A stretch of 64,000 bases of DNA from Sphingobacterium sp. B16(2022) (GTDB taxonomy: Bacteria; Bacteroidota; Bacteroidia; Sphingobacteriales; Sphingobacteriaceae). Made by a program: the position numbers and the translations under genes. Shown piece by piece: positions 36,227 through 45,527 of the stretch. The notes under the pieces are model-generated. The model ran no database searches. It saw only the letters and a program-made list of their open reading frames with translations, and was not told where the DNA came from. Position 1 is the first letter of the stretch. The number at the start of each line of letters is the position of its first letter. The stretch covers positions 328,220 to 392,219 of the forward strand of contig NZ_JAAUVN010000005.1 of assembly GCF_012030425.1 (NCBI RefSeq). The letters run 5' to 3'.

Positions 36227-36259
36227 GTTAAGGTGTTGTCAGAATGACGATACCTTAAC
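36227..36259 (+). terminator. Weak hairpin between DUF4199 and GT2 genes
   Basis: GTTAAGGT/ACCTTAAC (36227-36234 and 36252-36259), with partly paired loop. No U-tract follows. May be a weak terminator or processing site. Confidence 0.3.
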
Positions 36260-36300
36260 TTGTTTATAAAGCAAATATATTGACAATGATCAACGTACAT

Positions 36301-37251
36301 ATGGATATTTCAGTTGTTGTTCCCCTTCTTAATGAAGAAGAATCTTTACCAGAGCTAACCTCATGGATAGACCGTGTGATGGCTAAACACCAGTTTTCTT
36401 ATGAAATTATTTTAGTTGATGACGGAAGCAGGGATAAATCATGGGCTATAATTGAAGAATTAAAAAAGAGCAATAACAATATTTCAGCAATCAAATTTAG
36501 ACGTAATTACGGTAAATCTGCTGCTTTAAATGTTGGCTTTGCAGCAGCTCAAGGTGATGTGGTAATTACAATGGATGCCGATTTACAGGATAGTCCTGAC
36601 GAAATTCCGGAATTGTATGATCGTATAATGAATAAAGGGGCAGATCTAGTTTCTGGATGGAAACAGAAACGCTATGATCCACTTACAAAGACATTACCTA
36701 CTAAACTGTTCAATGCTGTGACAAGAGGTATGTCGGGAATTAATAATTTGCATGATTTTAATTGTGGATTGAAAGCATACCGTAAAGATGTTGTTAAAAA
36801 CATTGAAGTGTATGGAGAAATGCATCGTTACATTCCTGTTATAGCGAAATGGGCAGGTTTTACCAATATTCAAGAACAGGTTGTACAACATTATCCAAGG
36901 AAATACGGTACAACCAAATTTGGTGCAGGTCGTTTTGTAAAGGGTTTTCTTGATTTATTATCCATATTTTTTGTTGGAAAATTTGCTAAACGTCCTATGC
37001 ACTTCTTTGGTGTAATGGGTGTAGTGAGTTTTTTAGTAGGTCTTATTATTACTTTATACTTGATCTGTCATAAATTGATGAGTATCGCAGCTGGAACACC
37101 ATTTAGAGATGTCACAGATCAGCCGATGTTTTTTTTATCACTGACAGCGATTATCATTGGTTCACAATTGTTTCTAACCGGTTTTTTGGCAGAATTGGTT
37201 TCGAGAAATAGTACAGATCGTAATAATTATCAGATCGAGAAAGTAATATAA
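36301..37251 (+). CDS. Family 2 glycosyltransferase, GtrB/DPM1-like
   Basis: 316 residues from the ATG at 36301, which gives the typical N-terminus 'MDISVVVPLLNEEESL'; upstream in-frame starts at 36280 (TTG) and 36286 (ATG) are possible. GT-A motifs: 'ILVDDGSRDKSW', 'DADLQDSPDEIPEL' (metal-binding DxD), then 'RYIPVIAKWAGF' and 'GTTKFGAGRFVKGFLDLLSIF' in part. Two C-terminal membrane helices (about 240-262 and 280-305). Family members transfer a sugar to polyprenyl phosphate at the inner membrane; sugar unknown. Followed 9 bp later by a GT4. Confidence 0.92.
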   Translation: MDISVVVPLLNEEESLPELTSWIDRVMAKHQFSYEIILVDDGSRDKSWAIIEELKKSNNNISAIKFRRNYGKSAALNVGFAAAQGDVVITMDADLQDSPDEIPELYDRIMNKGADLVSGWKQKRYDPLTKTLPTKLFNAVTRGMSGINNLHDFNCGLKAYRKDVVKNIEVYGEMHRYIPVIAKWAGFTNIQEQVVQHYPRKYGTTKFGAGRFVKGFLDLLSIFFVGKFAKRPMHFFGVMGVVSFLVGLIITLYLICHKLMSIAAGTPFRDVTDQPMFFLSLTAIIIGSQLFLTGFLAELVSRNSTDRNNYQIEKVI

Positions 37252-37260
37252 TTAATAGAA

Positions 37261-38388
37261 ATGCGCATTGTTATCTTAGGATCTGCATATCCATTAAGAG
37301 GAGGGGGAATAGCTTCATTTAATGAACGATTGGCCGAGCATTATCAGCAAATGGGACATGAGGTGGATATTTATTCTTTTTCACTCCAGTACCCAAATTT
37401 TTTATTTCCTGGTAAATCGCAATTTTCAGATGAGTCCGCACCAAATGGATTACGAATTTTTTCAAAGGTGAACTCTGTCAATCCTTTTAACTGGATTAAA
37501 ATAGGACTGGAATTAAAGAAAGCAAATTATGATCTCTTAATCGTGCGCTTCTGGATGCCTTTCTTTGGGCCCTGCCTTGGAACGATTCAAAGAATTGTAC
37601 GTCAAAACAAACACACAAAAGTAGTATGTATTGCTGATAATATCATTCCACATGAACATCGGATTGGAGACCAAATATTAGCGAAATACTTCTTAAATGC
37701 TGTTGATGGTTGTGTTACGATGAGTAGAAGTGTTTTGGACGATTTAAAAGAGATCAATTCTAAGATACCTGCAACTTATACACCACATCCTTTATACGAT
37801 AACTATGGTCCTAGCATTAGTCTAGAACAAGCTAGAGCAGCGCTTAAGATACCAGTGGAAGACAAAGTTGTCTTGTTTTTTGGTTTTATACGCCAGTATA
37901 AAGGATTGGATATGCTTTTGGAAGCGTTAGGAAAAGTAGAACTTAAGGAATTAAATGTAAAATTATTGCTAGCTGGAGAGTTTTATGGAGATGACGATCT
38001 TTACCAGTCACTAATTCAAAAGTACGGTTTGCAAGACCGTGTTTATCTCCATACTTCCTTTATTCCGAGTGATGAAGTTGGCAAATATTTCTGTGCGGCC
38101 GATGTTGTCGTATTACCCTATAGAACTGCCACACAAAGCGGTATTACCCAAGTAGCCTATCACTTTGATCTTCCTATGATCGTTACTCGAGTAGGCGGAC
38201 TGCCAGAACTGGTCCACGATGGACTCGTTGGTACCGTTGTCGAACCTAATGTAGCAGAAATTGCAAAAGGAATAGCATCTTTTTATGATCAAAATAAAGG
38301 AAGTGTCTTTCGTGAAAATATGAAAGAGGAAAAGAAAAAATATAGCTGGGATATCTTTGGTGAAGAAATAATTCGATTGGCGAAGTAA
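37261..38388 (+). CDS. Family 4 glycosyltransferase
   Basis: 375 residues, GT-B fold. The N-terminal 'ILGSAYPLRGGGIASFNERLAEHY' in part carries the glycine-rich acceptor loop; the C-terminal half has 'VLFFGFIRQYKGLDMLLEAL', 'HTSFIPSDEVGKYFCAADVVVLPYR' in part, and the E-x7-E-like 'SGITQVAYHFDLPMIVTRVGGLPE' in part typical of GT4. Cytosolic or membrane-associated; it transfers a sugar from a nucleotide donor, substrate unknown. Probably co-transcribed with the GT2 gene. Confidence 0.92.
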   Translation: MRIVILGSAYPLRGGGIASFNERLAEHYQQMGHEVDIYSFSLQYPNFLFPGKSQFSDESAPNGLRIFSKVNSVNPFNWIKIGLELKKANYDLLIVRFWMPFFGPCLGTIQRIVRQNKHTKVVCIADNIIPHEHRIGDQILAKYFLNAVDGCVTMSRSVLDDLKEINSKIPATYTPHPLYDNYGPSISLEQARAALKIPVEDKVVLFFGFIRQYKGLDMLLEALGKVELKELNVKLLLAGEFYGDDDLYQSLIQKYGLQDRVYLHTSFIPSDEVGKYFCAADVVVLPYRTATQSGITQVAYHFDLPMIVTRVGGLPELVHDGLVGTVVEPNVAEIAKGIASFYDQNKGSVFRENMKEEKKKYSWDIFGEEIIRLAK

Positions 38389-38616
38389 TCTTTAAAATTT
38401 AATGTATAAAGCTTTTCATATACAATTATTTAGGGACTGATTGCTAATCATTTCCAGCCAGGTTTAGCAGAAAAATCAGAATTCTATAGGCAATCAATAA
38501 TGATAAAAGTGCATTGCAACCTGTACAATTCCTGCTCAATTGGAGGTAATTGTATTGCAAATCTGAGCAAATTTATCTAAGTTTGAATATAGGCACAAGC
38601 ATAAATAAGGGAAAAA

Positions 38617-38889
38617 TTGGTAGCATATACACAAGGAAGTTTAGATAAGATCGAAGAACTTTTTAAGGATCAGGGATATAGGGTGAGGTACGAGAAAGGG
38701 ACTTTTAAGACAGGAGCGTGTGTGTTACAGAGTTCACTTGTAGTTGTCGTGAATAAGTTTTCTAATTTAGAGATGAAAATTCAGTCTTTGATGGCTATTT
38801 TAACGGAAATCGACATCGATCAATCACGCGTTAATGAAAAGCACCTTACTATTTATACACAAATTACTAAACTAAAATCAAAACGTTGA
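38617..38889 (+). CDS. Small conserved protein of unknown function
   Basis: 90 residues with a TTG start; no in-frame ATG precedes it. It has 'LFKDQGYRVRYEKGTFKTGACVLQ' in part, then 'VVVNKFSNLEMKIQSLMAIL', and resembles a small conserved Bacteroidota protein always found before an MBL-fold hydrolase. No known domain. Its stop overlaps the TTG start of the hydrolase gene (TTGA), so the two are coupled. Confidence 0.7.
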   Translation: MVAYTQGSLDKIEELFKDQGYRVRYEKGTFKTGACVLQSSLVVVVNKFSNLEMKIQSLMAILTEIDIDQSRVNEKHLTIYTQITKLKSKR

Positions 38890-39650
38890 TAGTCAAATTT
38901 TTAGGAACTGGAACTTCGCAGGGTGTACCTGTTATCGCTTGTCAATGTGCTGTTTGTTTATCAAATAGTCATTTTGATAAACGTCTTCGTTCCTCTATTT
39001 TGATTAGTTATGACGATAGAAACATTGTCGTAGATACGGGGCCAGATTTTAGATATCAAATGCTACGCGAGCATGTGATGCATATGGATGCGGTATTAAT
39101 GACACATTCACATAAAGATCATATCGCAGGTCTTGATGATGTTAGAGCATTTAATTTTAAGCAACAGTCTTCCATAGATATTTATGGTACAGATGTTCTT
39201 CATGATGCGTTAAGAAGAGAATTTTATTATGCTTTTTCTGGAGTAAAATACCCTGGGATACCGCGTTTAGAATTAGTGGAAATTGAAGCATTAAAACCAT
39301 TTCAATTGTTTGGAAAGGAAATTCTTCCTTTGGAAGTGATGCATTATCAAATGCCTGTCTTAGGTTTCAGAATAGACGATTTTGCATATATTACAGATGC
39401 AAAGACCGTATCCCATTTAACAAAAGAAAAACTTCAGGGATTGAAAGTTTTAGTTATAAATGCTTTACAAAAAGAAAGCCATGTTTCGCATATGACTTTG
39501 GATGAAGCTGTAGCTTTTGCTCAAGAAATAGGAGCTGAACAAACTTATCTAACACATATTGGTCATCGCATGGGGCTGCATAAAGATGTTGTGAAGGAAC
39601 TTCCTGCAAATATCACTTTAGCTTACGATCAACTTGAGATCAGGTTGTAA
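38886..39650 (+). CDS. MBL-fold metallo-hydrolase (PhnP/RNase Z-like)
   Basis: 254 residues, TTG start overlapping the previous stop. The metal motif 'THSHKDHIAGLDD' (HxHxDH) and later 'YITDAKT' and 'THIGHRMG' supply the binuclear zinc site. 'MIVKFLGTGTSQGVPVIACQC' in part, with a Cys cluster ('CQCAVC'), is typical of the PhnP/lipoate-type MBL group of Bacteroidota, which hydrolyse cyclic phosphodiesters. Substrate here is unknown. Converges with ispD, 10 bp between stops. Confidence 0.9.
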   Translation: MIVKFLGTGTSQGVPVIACQCAVCLSNSHFDKRLRSSILISYDDRNIVVDTGPDFRYQMLREHVMHMDAVLMTHSHKDHIAGLDDVRAFNFKQQSSIDIYGTDVLHDALRREFYYAFSGVKYPGIPRLELVEIEALKPFQLFGKEILPLEVMHYQMPVLGFRIDDFAYITDAKTVSHLTKEKLQGLKVLVINALQKESHVSHMTLDEAVAFAQEIGAEQTYLTHIGHRMGLHKDVVKELPANITLAYDQLEIRL

Positions 39651-39660
39651 TTATACACTT

Positions 39661-40350
39661 CTATACTTTTGAGTAGATCTGTGCAATTTCCAGATCCTCA
39701 GGATAAGTTATCTTAATGTTTTTATAATCACCAATCACAATATGAATAGGTATACCTAATCTTTCCACAACGGAAGCATCATCTGTAAAAGTCGCCTCTT
39801 CATCCTGTTCATAAGCTGTTTCTAATAAACCTCCTTCAAAAATCTGAGGTGTCTGTACAAGCCAAATATGATTACGATCAATTGCATAGTTGGTATCTGC
39901 TGTCGTCATACGAACAGAATCAGTACACGAACGAGCAACGATTACCGCTTTAGAAACCTTCACTTGTTCATAGGCCAGATCAATTGTATTGGTGGCTATT
40001 AAAGGTCTCGCCGCGTCATGTACAGCGATAGCAATTTCCTGTAAATTTAGTTGCTTTTTTTTGATAAATGCAATTCCATTTTTGACCGTCTGAAATCTGG
40101 TTTCTCCTCCATAAGTAATATCATGAGGAATAGTGAACTTGTATTCTTGACAAAGAGATTTCCAAAAATACTCCATTGCTGGATCAATCGCTATGATGAT
40201 ATGGGGTTGTTTGGTACTTGTATAGAACTTCTCTATCGTATGCATCAAGACTGGTTTCCCGTTCATCAATAGATATTGTTTCGGTAAATCTGACTGCATA
40301 CGACTACCTTTGCCAGCCGCAACTATTAAAACAAAGCTTTGATCGATCAT
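39661..40350 (-). CDS. ispD: 2-C-methyl-D-erythritol 4-phosphate cytidylyltransferase
   Basis: 229 residues. N-terminal 'VAAGKGSRMQSDLPKQYLLM' in part binds CTP (Arg and Lys of GxGxRM...PKQ), 'VHDAARPLI' and 'DDASVVERLG' complete the active site. Third step of the MEP isoprenoid pathway in the cytosol. Lies 85 bp downstream of queA on the same strand; the two genes are possibly co-transcribed. Confidence 0.95.
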   Translation of the reverse strand: MIDQSFVLIVAAGKGSRMQSDLPKQYLLMNGKPVLMHTIEKFYTSTKQPHIIIAIDPAMEYFWKSLCQEYKFTIPHDITYGGETRFQTVKNGIAFIKKKQLNLQEIAIAVHDAARPLIATNTIDLAYEQVKVSKAVIVARSCTDSVRMTTADTNYAIDRNHIWLVQTPQIFEGGLLETAYEQDEEATFTDDASVVERLGIPIHIVIGDYKNIKITYPEDLEIAQIYSKV

Positions 40351-40435
40351 GAGTTATGATGAATATAAAAGGATTGAAAACAAAAAACGTGGATAAATAT
40401 ACTATTTATCCACGTCTGTATTTTTTAATTGTCGA

Positions 40436-41485
40436 TTAGATAATCAACATGGCATCGCCATAGCTGTAAAATCTGTATTTTTCTTTAACCGCTTGTTCAT
40501 AAGCATTCATAACGTGTTCGTAACCACCAAAAGCAGCAATCATTACTAATAAAGTAGATTCTGGAGTATGGAAATTCGTAATCATTGAGTTTGCAATACT
40601 GAAATCGTATGGCGGATAAATAAATTTACTCGTCCAATCGTTCGCTGGTTTTAAGTGACGATCAGCAGAAACAGCTGATTCGATTGCGCGCATTGAAGTC
40701 GTTCCTACGGCACAAACTCTTCTTTTTAAGTCAATAGCTTTATTTACTGTTTTAGCAGCTTCTTCCGTGATGATAAACTGCTCAGAATCCATTTTGTGTT
40801 TTGTTAAATCTTCAACTTCAACCGTTCTGAAAGTTCCTAATCCAACATGTAAAGTTACTTCAGCAAAATCAACACCTTTTAGTTCCAAACGTTTCATCAA
40901 CTCGCGAGAGAAGTGAAGACCTGCAGTTGGTGCTGCAACTGCTCCTTCATTTTTAGCATAAATTGTTTGATAACGAAATTTATCCTCAGGTGTTGCTTTA
41001 CGAGTAATATATTTTGGAAGTGGAGTTTCACCCAAAATCTCAATATTACGACGAAATTCTTCATCAGTTCCATCAAATAAGAAACGGATTGTACGTCCAC
41101 GTGAAGTTGTGTTGTCAACAACTTCAGCAACTAATAAATCATCATCTCCAAAGTAAAGTTTATTTCCTACACGGATTTTTCGAGCTGGATCAACCAATAC
41201 ATCCCATAAACGAAGTTCTTTGTTTAATTCACGTAACAAGAAAACTTCGATTGTAGCACCAGTTTTTTCTTTATTGCCATATAGACGCGCCGGAAAAACT
41301 TTTGTATTATTTAAAATCATGACATCTTTGTCATCAAAATAATCTAATACATCTTTAAAAATTTTATGCTCAATTTTACCAGTATCACGGTGTAAAACCA
41401 TTAAGCGTGATTCGTCACGATTTTCAGTTGGTTCAGACGCCAAAAGAGACTCTGGTAAGTTGAATTTAAATTGAGATAACTTCAT
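40436..41485 (-). CDS. queA: S-adenosylmethionine:tRNA ribosyltransferase-isomerase QueA
   Basis: 349 residues from the ATG at 41485 ('MKLSQFKFNLPESLLA', the usual start). The longer frame to 41572 overlaps a -7 element and is not supported. 'NNTKVFPARLYGNKE', 'AAPTAGLHFSRELM', 'VTLHVGLGTFRTVE' and 'FIYPPYDFSIANSMITNFH' in part are family signatures. It transfers the ribosyl part of SAM to preQ1 in tRNA, giving epoxyqueuosine at position 34. Confidence 0.96.
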   Translation of the reverse strand: MKLSQFKFNLPESLLASEPTENRDESRLMVLHRDTGKIEHKIFKDVLDYFDDKDVMILNNTKVFPARLYGNKEKTGATIEVFLLRELNKELRLWDVLVDPARKIRVGNKLYFGDDDLLVAEVVDNTTSRGRTIRFLFDGTDEEFRRNIEILGETPLPKYITRKATPEDKFRYQTIYAKNEGAVAAPTAGLHFSRELMKRLELKGVDFAEVTLHVGLGTFRTVEVEDLTKHKMDSEQFIITEEAAKTVNKAIDLKRRVCAVGTTSMRAIESAVSADRHLKPANDWTSKFIYPPYDFSIANSMITNFHTPESTLLVMIAAFGGYEHVMNAYEQAVKEKYRFYSYGDAMLII

Positions 41486-41569
41486 CTTTAATATTGATAT
41501 TTTAAATGATTGCCTTTTATATGTATTTAAGTTCCCTATAACAGACTTATTGGAACATAAATAAGCATA

Positions 41570-41577
41570 CAAAGGTA
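41570..41577 (-). promoter_or_regulatory. -7 element of queA
   Basis: Minus-strand TACCTTTG fits TAnnTTTG, giving a leader of about 80 nt to the ATG at 41485. It decides against the longer frame starting at 41572. Confidence 0.5.
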
Positions 41578-41678
41578 GTCAATTTTTTAGTTAAAAGGGA
41601 GTTTCTTTCTGGATTAAATTGATTAATGAATTGATTTTGACATAAAATCAAAACTTAATTGTAATTTAGAACCTGAAT

Positions 41679-42923
41679 ATGCTAGCAATAGGTCTCATTA
41701 AGGAAAGTGCAAAATTCGCACTATCGGCTCTAAAAGATAACCGTACGCGTACTTTATTGTCCTTATTAGGGGTAACAATAGGTATTTTAACGATTATTGG
41801 TGTCTTTTCAGCTGTTGATACATTACGAAATAATATAGAAGATTCTGTTAAGAAGATAGGATCAAATACATTATATGTTCAGAAATGGCCTTGGACTGGA
41901 GGGCCCGATTTCCCTTGGTGGAAATATCTCAATAGACCAGAACCTAAATATGAGGATTATTTAATGCTGAAAGAACGCATAACAACGGCAGATAAGATTG
42001 CCTATATGATTGATATCGGTAATTCTACGATTAAATATAAAAATAATAATGCCTCTGGGGTGTCTATTTCAGCAGGAACACAGGATCAGTACAGTATTCA
42101 GAATTTGAATGTTGAAAAAGGTAGATATTTTGTCGAAAGCGAAACCCGTGCAGGGTCATTAGTGACTGTTTTAGGTGCTGTCATCGCAGAGGGACTTTTC
42201 CCAAATAGTGATCCTCTGGGAAAATATGTCAACATGCTGGGACGGAAGGTACAGGTAATTGGTGTATTAAAGAAGGAAGGGGAAGGAGTGCTGATCAATA
42301 CTTCTCCTGATAATAGTGCATTTATTCCCTTTGAGCTTGCTCGAAATCTAGTTAATTACGATAATTTTTCACCTAGTATTGCTGTTCGAGTGATGTCAAA
42401 GTATTCTTTAGCAGAAGCTGAAAGTGAAATTAAAGTTTTAATGCGTTCAATTCACCGCATTTCTCCACAACGAGAGGACGATTTTTCAATTAATCAAACA
42501 ACCATGATAACTTCCCAACTGGATAAAATGTTTGGCATTGTAAATCTAGCCGGTTTCTGTATTGGAATTTTCTCCATATTGGTAGGCGGATTCGGTATAG
42601 CCAATATTATGTTTGTGAGTGTCAAAGAACGTACACATATTATTGGTATTCAAAAGGCTTTAGGAGCTAAAAACTTTTTTATATTGTCTCAATTTTTGAT
42701 CGAATCAATCGTGCTCTGTCTATTAGGCGGTGCTATTGGCTTATCTATCGTGTTTCTGATCACATTATTGGTTAAAATTGGTACTGGGTTAGCAATTGTC
42801 GTGAGTATAAAGATGGTACTCTTGACAGTCTTTATTTCGACGTTAATTGGTTTGATATCAGGTATTGTTCCGGCTTTGATGGCTTCTAGATTAGATCCAG
42901 TGGAAGCAATCCGTAGCAAATAA
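41679..42923 (+). CDS. MacB/FtsX-type ABC transporter permease
   Basis: 414 residues. TM1 (about 25-45, after 'ALKDNRTRTLLSLLGVTIGI'), a periplasmic MacB_PCD domain (about 50-280), then three C-terminal helices with 'VGGFGIANIMFVSVKERTHIIGIQKALGA' in part, the coupling segment to the ATPase. Such permeases drive lipoprotein or peptide extrusion by mechanotransmission. No ATP-binding subunit or adaptor lies beside it, so it must share one encoded elsewhere. Substrate unknown. Confidence 0.92.
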   Translation: MLAIGLIKESAKFALSALKDNRTRTLLSLLGVTIGILTIIGVFSAVDTLRNNIEDSVKKIGSNTLYVQKWPWTGGPDFPWWKYLNRPEPKYEDYLMLKERITTADKIAYMIDIGNSTIKYKNNNASGVSISAGTQDQYSIQNLNVEKGRYFVESETRAGSLVTVLGAVIAEGLFPNSDPLGKYVNMLGRKVQVIGVLKKEGEGVLINTSPDNSAFIPFELARNLVNYDNFSPSIAVRVMSKYSLAEAESEIKVLMRSIHRISPQREDDFSINQTTMITSQLDKMFGIVNLAGFCIGIFSILVGGFGIANIMFVSVKERTHIIGIQKALGAKNFFILSQFLIESIVLCLLGGAIGLSIVFLITLLVKIGTGLAIVVSIKMVLLTVFISTLIGLISGIVPALMASRLDPVEAIRSK

Positions 42924-43036
42924 GCTATAAAATAAAATTAAGTTTATTCTTTACCACATGATGTAGCGAGTTTTTGTTTTATTTATCGTAATTTAAGTTC
43001 AGCTTAAACTGATTAAATTATTTAAAGATAAATACT

Positions 43037-45493
43037 ATGGGAGACTCGATAAAAAAAGAGGAAATTGCAAATGATCTGTTAGATGCAAACTCGTCTGAAG
43101 ATAATGTACATCATGTTAATAATCCTGTATTAGACCTTCCTACTATAGAGAAAAAATACCTGGCTAGAGTAAGAGCATGCTCTAAGGATCGGAATACATT
43201 TTATTTTACAGATGGTATTGCTAAAGTGGAAATTCGAATAGTTTCTGATGAAATTATTCGCGTTCGTTTGGCTCCTCAAGGATCTTTTTTAGATGACTTT
43301 TCTTATGCTGTTATCGATACAGATCAGCACGCAGTATCGTTTTCTGTAGATGAAGATGAAACAAGTTATTACGTCAAAACAAATAAAGTGATCTGCGCTA
43401 TCCGTAAAGCAGATTTTTTGGTTTCATTTCAAGATTTTTTAGGTAAAGTATTCAATACCGATGATAAACCAATGCATTGGGAGGAAAATCCAGACTTTGG
43501 CGGTTATTATGTATATTGCAGTAAAAAGGCACATGAAGATGAAGCTTTCTTCGGCCTGGGAGACAAAGCCACCAATTTAAATCTTCGAGGTAAACGATTT
43601 AAAAACTGGAATTCGGATACCTACGGCTATGCTTTTAATCAAGATCCCCTTTATAAAACAATTCCTTTTTATATCGGAGTGACTGGTGGAGAAGCCTACG
43701 GTATTTTCTTTGATAATACATTCAGAACATTCTTCGATTTTGCTTCAGAAAATAAACAACGTACAAGCTTCTGGTCCGAAGGCGGTGAGATGCAATATTA
43801 TTATATTCATGGCCCAAATATGATCGATGTGGTAAAACGTTATCATAGTATCACTGGAACCCATTATATGCCTCCATTATGGGGGATTGGTTACCATCAA
43901 TGTCGATGGAGTTATTATCCTGAGCAGAATGTAAGAGATATAACAGCAGAATTTAGAAAAAGAGAAATTCCTTGCGATGCTATTTACCTTGATATCGATT
44001 ATATGGATGGCTATCGCTGTTTCACCTGGGACAAAAAATATTTTCCGGATCCTAAAAAAATGATATCAGATTTGGCCGCCAACGGCTTTAAAACAGTGGT
44101 TATGATAGATCCTGGTATTAAGGTTGATGAAAATTATTGGGTGTTCAAGGAAGGACAGCAAAATAGGTATTTCTGTCGTCGAGGTGATGATTATTTTATG
44201 GAAGGTTTTGTATGGCCTGGAAGATGTCAGTTTCCCGATTTTACAAATCCAACTGTAAGGGAATGGTGGGGTACTTTATACAAAGGCTTGGTTGATGACG
44301 GAGTTGCTGGATTTTGGAACGATATGAATGAACCTGCTGTTTTTGGAAGAGGTACATTTCCGGATGACGTAAGACATAACTATGATGGCTATCGAGGTTC
44401 CCACAGGAAAGCGCACAATATATATGGCATGCAGATGGTACGTGCTACATATGATGGTTTAAAAAAGCTATATAAAAATAAAAGACCTTTTACTATCACG
44501 AGAGCAGCGTATTCGGGTACACAGCGTTTTTCTTCGGTATGGACCGGAGATAATATTGCAACATGGGAACATCTTCGTATTGGTCTTTTGCAGTTGCAGA
44601 GATTATCCGTTTCGGGACTTTCTTTTTGCGGAACCGATATTGGAGGATTTACAGGAGAACCGGATGGAGAATTGTTTACACGTTGGATGCAATTTGGCGT
44701 CTTTTCTCCATTCATGCGTGTACATTCCGCAGGTGATACCCGCGACCGTGAACCATGGAGTTTTGGCCCTGAATGGGAAGCAATATGTAAGAAATTTATT
44801 GAAATGAGGTATAAATTACTACCTTATATCTATACCATTTTTTGGCAACAACATCGTTATGGAGAACCTATTTTAAGACCGATTTCCTTGGTGGAACAAC
44901 ATATCCCTAAAAATTTAATACGAGAGGAAGAGTTTTGTTTCGGAGATAAAATTTTAGTCTCACCTGTTCTTAATCCTGGACAAAAGAATAAAGTGGTTTA
45001 TCTTCCAGAAGGAGAATGGTATTATTATTTCAATTTACAGAAATATGTAGGTTTACAGGAACATACTATTGATACTCCCCTAGATGAAATGCCGATTTTT
45101 GTAAAAGGAGGAAGTATAATTCCTGAATATCCCGTGATGCAATATACATTTCAGCAAAAAATTGATGCATTGAAATTGAATGTTTATTTCAGTAGAGGTA
45201 AGTTTGACTCTTATACCTATGCTGATCATGGCGATACCTTTGCTTATGAACAAAGTGTCTATGCTGAAAAACACTTCCTCTTAGAAGGGACAGATAATAG
45301 CTTAGTGATACTGCAACAAGTGGAAGGACTTTACAATGAAAGATTTGATGATTACAAAATTTATCTGATCGGCATTCCATTTGAAGTAAGAACAGTTAAG
45401 GCAGATGGTGTTGAACTCAACTTGTTAAAAGATGAATCAGGCAATGATTACATCCAAGTAGAAAAAGATTTCAGAAACTTAATTATAACATAA
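43037..45493 (+). CDS. Glycoside hydrolase family 31 (alpha-glucosidase-like)
   Basis: 818 residues. N-terminal beta-sandwich (about 60-250), a (beta/alpha)8 barrel with the nucleophile Asp in 'GFWNDMNEPAVF' (about residue 435) and the acid/base region 'RVHSAGDTRDREPW', then C-terminal beta domains. No signal peptide, so probably cytosolic. It would release glucose from alpha-1,4 or 1,6 linkages of maltodextrins. Located 34 bp before glgB, it is the first gene of a glycogen operon and likely trims or recycles glycogen. Confidence 0.93.
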   Translation: MGDSIKKEEIANDLLDANSSEDNVHHVNNPVLDLPTIEKKYLARVRACSKDRNTFYFTDGIAKVEIRIVSDEIIRVRLAPQGSFLDDFSYAVIDTDQHAVSFSVDEDETSYYVKTNKVICAIRKADFLVSFQDFLGKVFNTDDKPMHWEENPDFGGYYVYCSKKAHEDEAFFGLGDKATNLNLRGKRFKNWNSDTYGYAFNQDPLYKTIPFYIGVTGGEAYGIFFDNTFRTFFDFASENKQRTSFWSEGGEMQYYYIHGPNMIDVVKRYHSITGTHYMPPLWGIGYHQCRWSYYPEQNVRDITAEFRKREIPCDAIYLDIDYMDGYRCFTWDKKYFPDPKKMISDLAANGFKTVVMIDPGIKVDENYWVFKEGQQNRYFCRRGDDYFMEGFVWPGRCQFPDFTNPTVREWWGTLYKGLVDDGVAGFWNDMNEPAVFGRGTFPDDVRHNYDGYRGSHRKAHNIYGMQMVRATYDGLKKLYKNKRPFTITRAAYSGTQRFSSVWTGDNIATWEHLRIGLLQLQRLSVSGLSFCGTDIGGFTGEPDGELFTRWMQFGVFSPFMRVHSAGDTRDREPWSFGPEWEAICKKFIEMRYKLLPYIYTIFWQQHRYGEPILRPISLVEQHIPKNLIREEEFCFGDKILVSPVLNPGQKNKVVYLPEGEWYYYFNLQKYVGLQEHTIDTPLDEMPIFVKGGSIIPEYPVMQYTFQQKIDALKLNVYFSRGKFDSYTYADHGDTFAYEQSVYAEKHFLLEGTDNSLVILQQVEGLYNERFDDYKIYLIGIPFEVRTVKADGVELNLLKDESGNDYIQVEKDFRNLIIT

Positions 45494-45527
45494 TTTACGA
45501 TTATTAAACCTAACACCTAATCTGATC

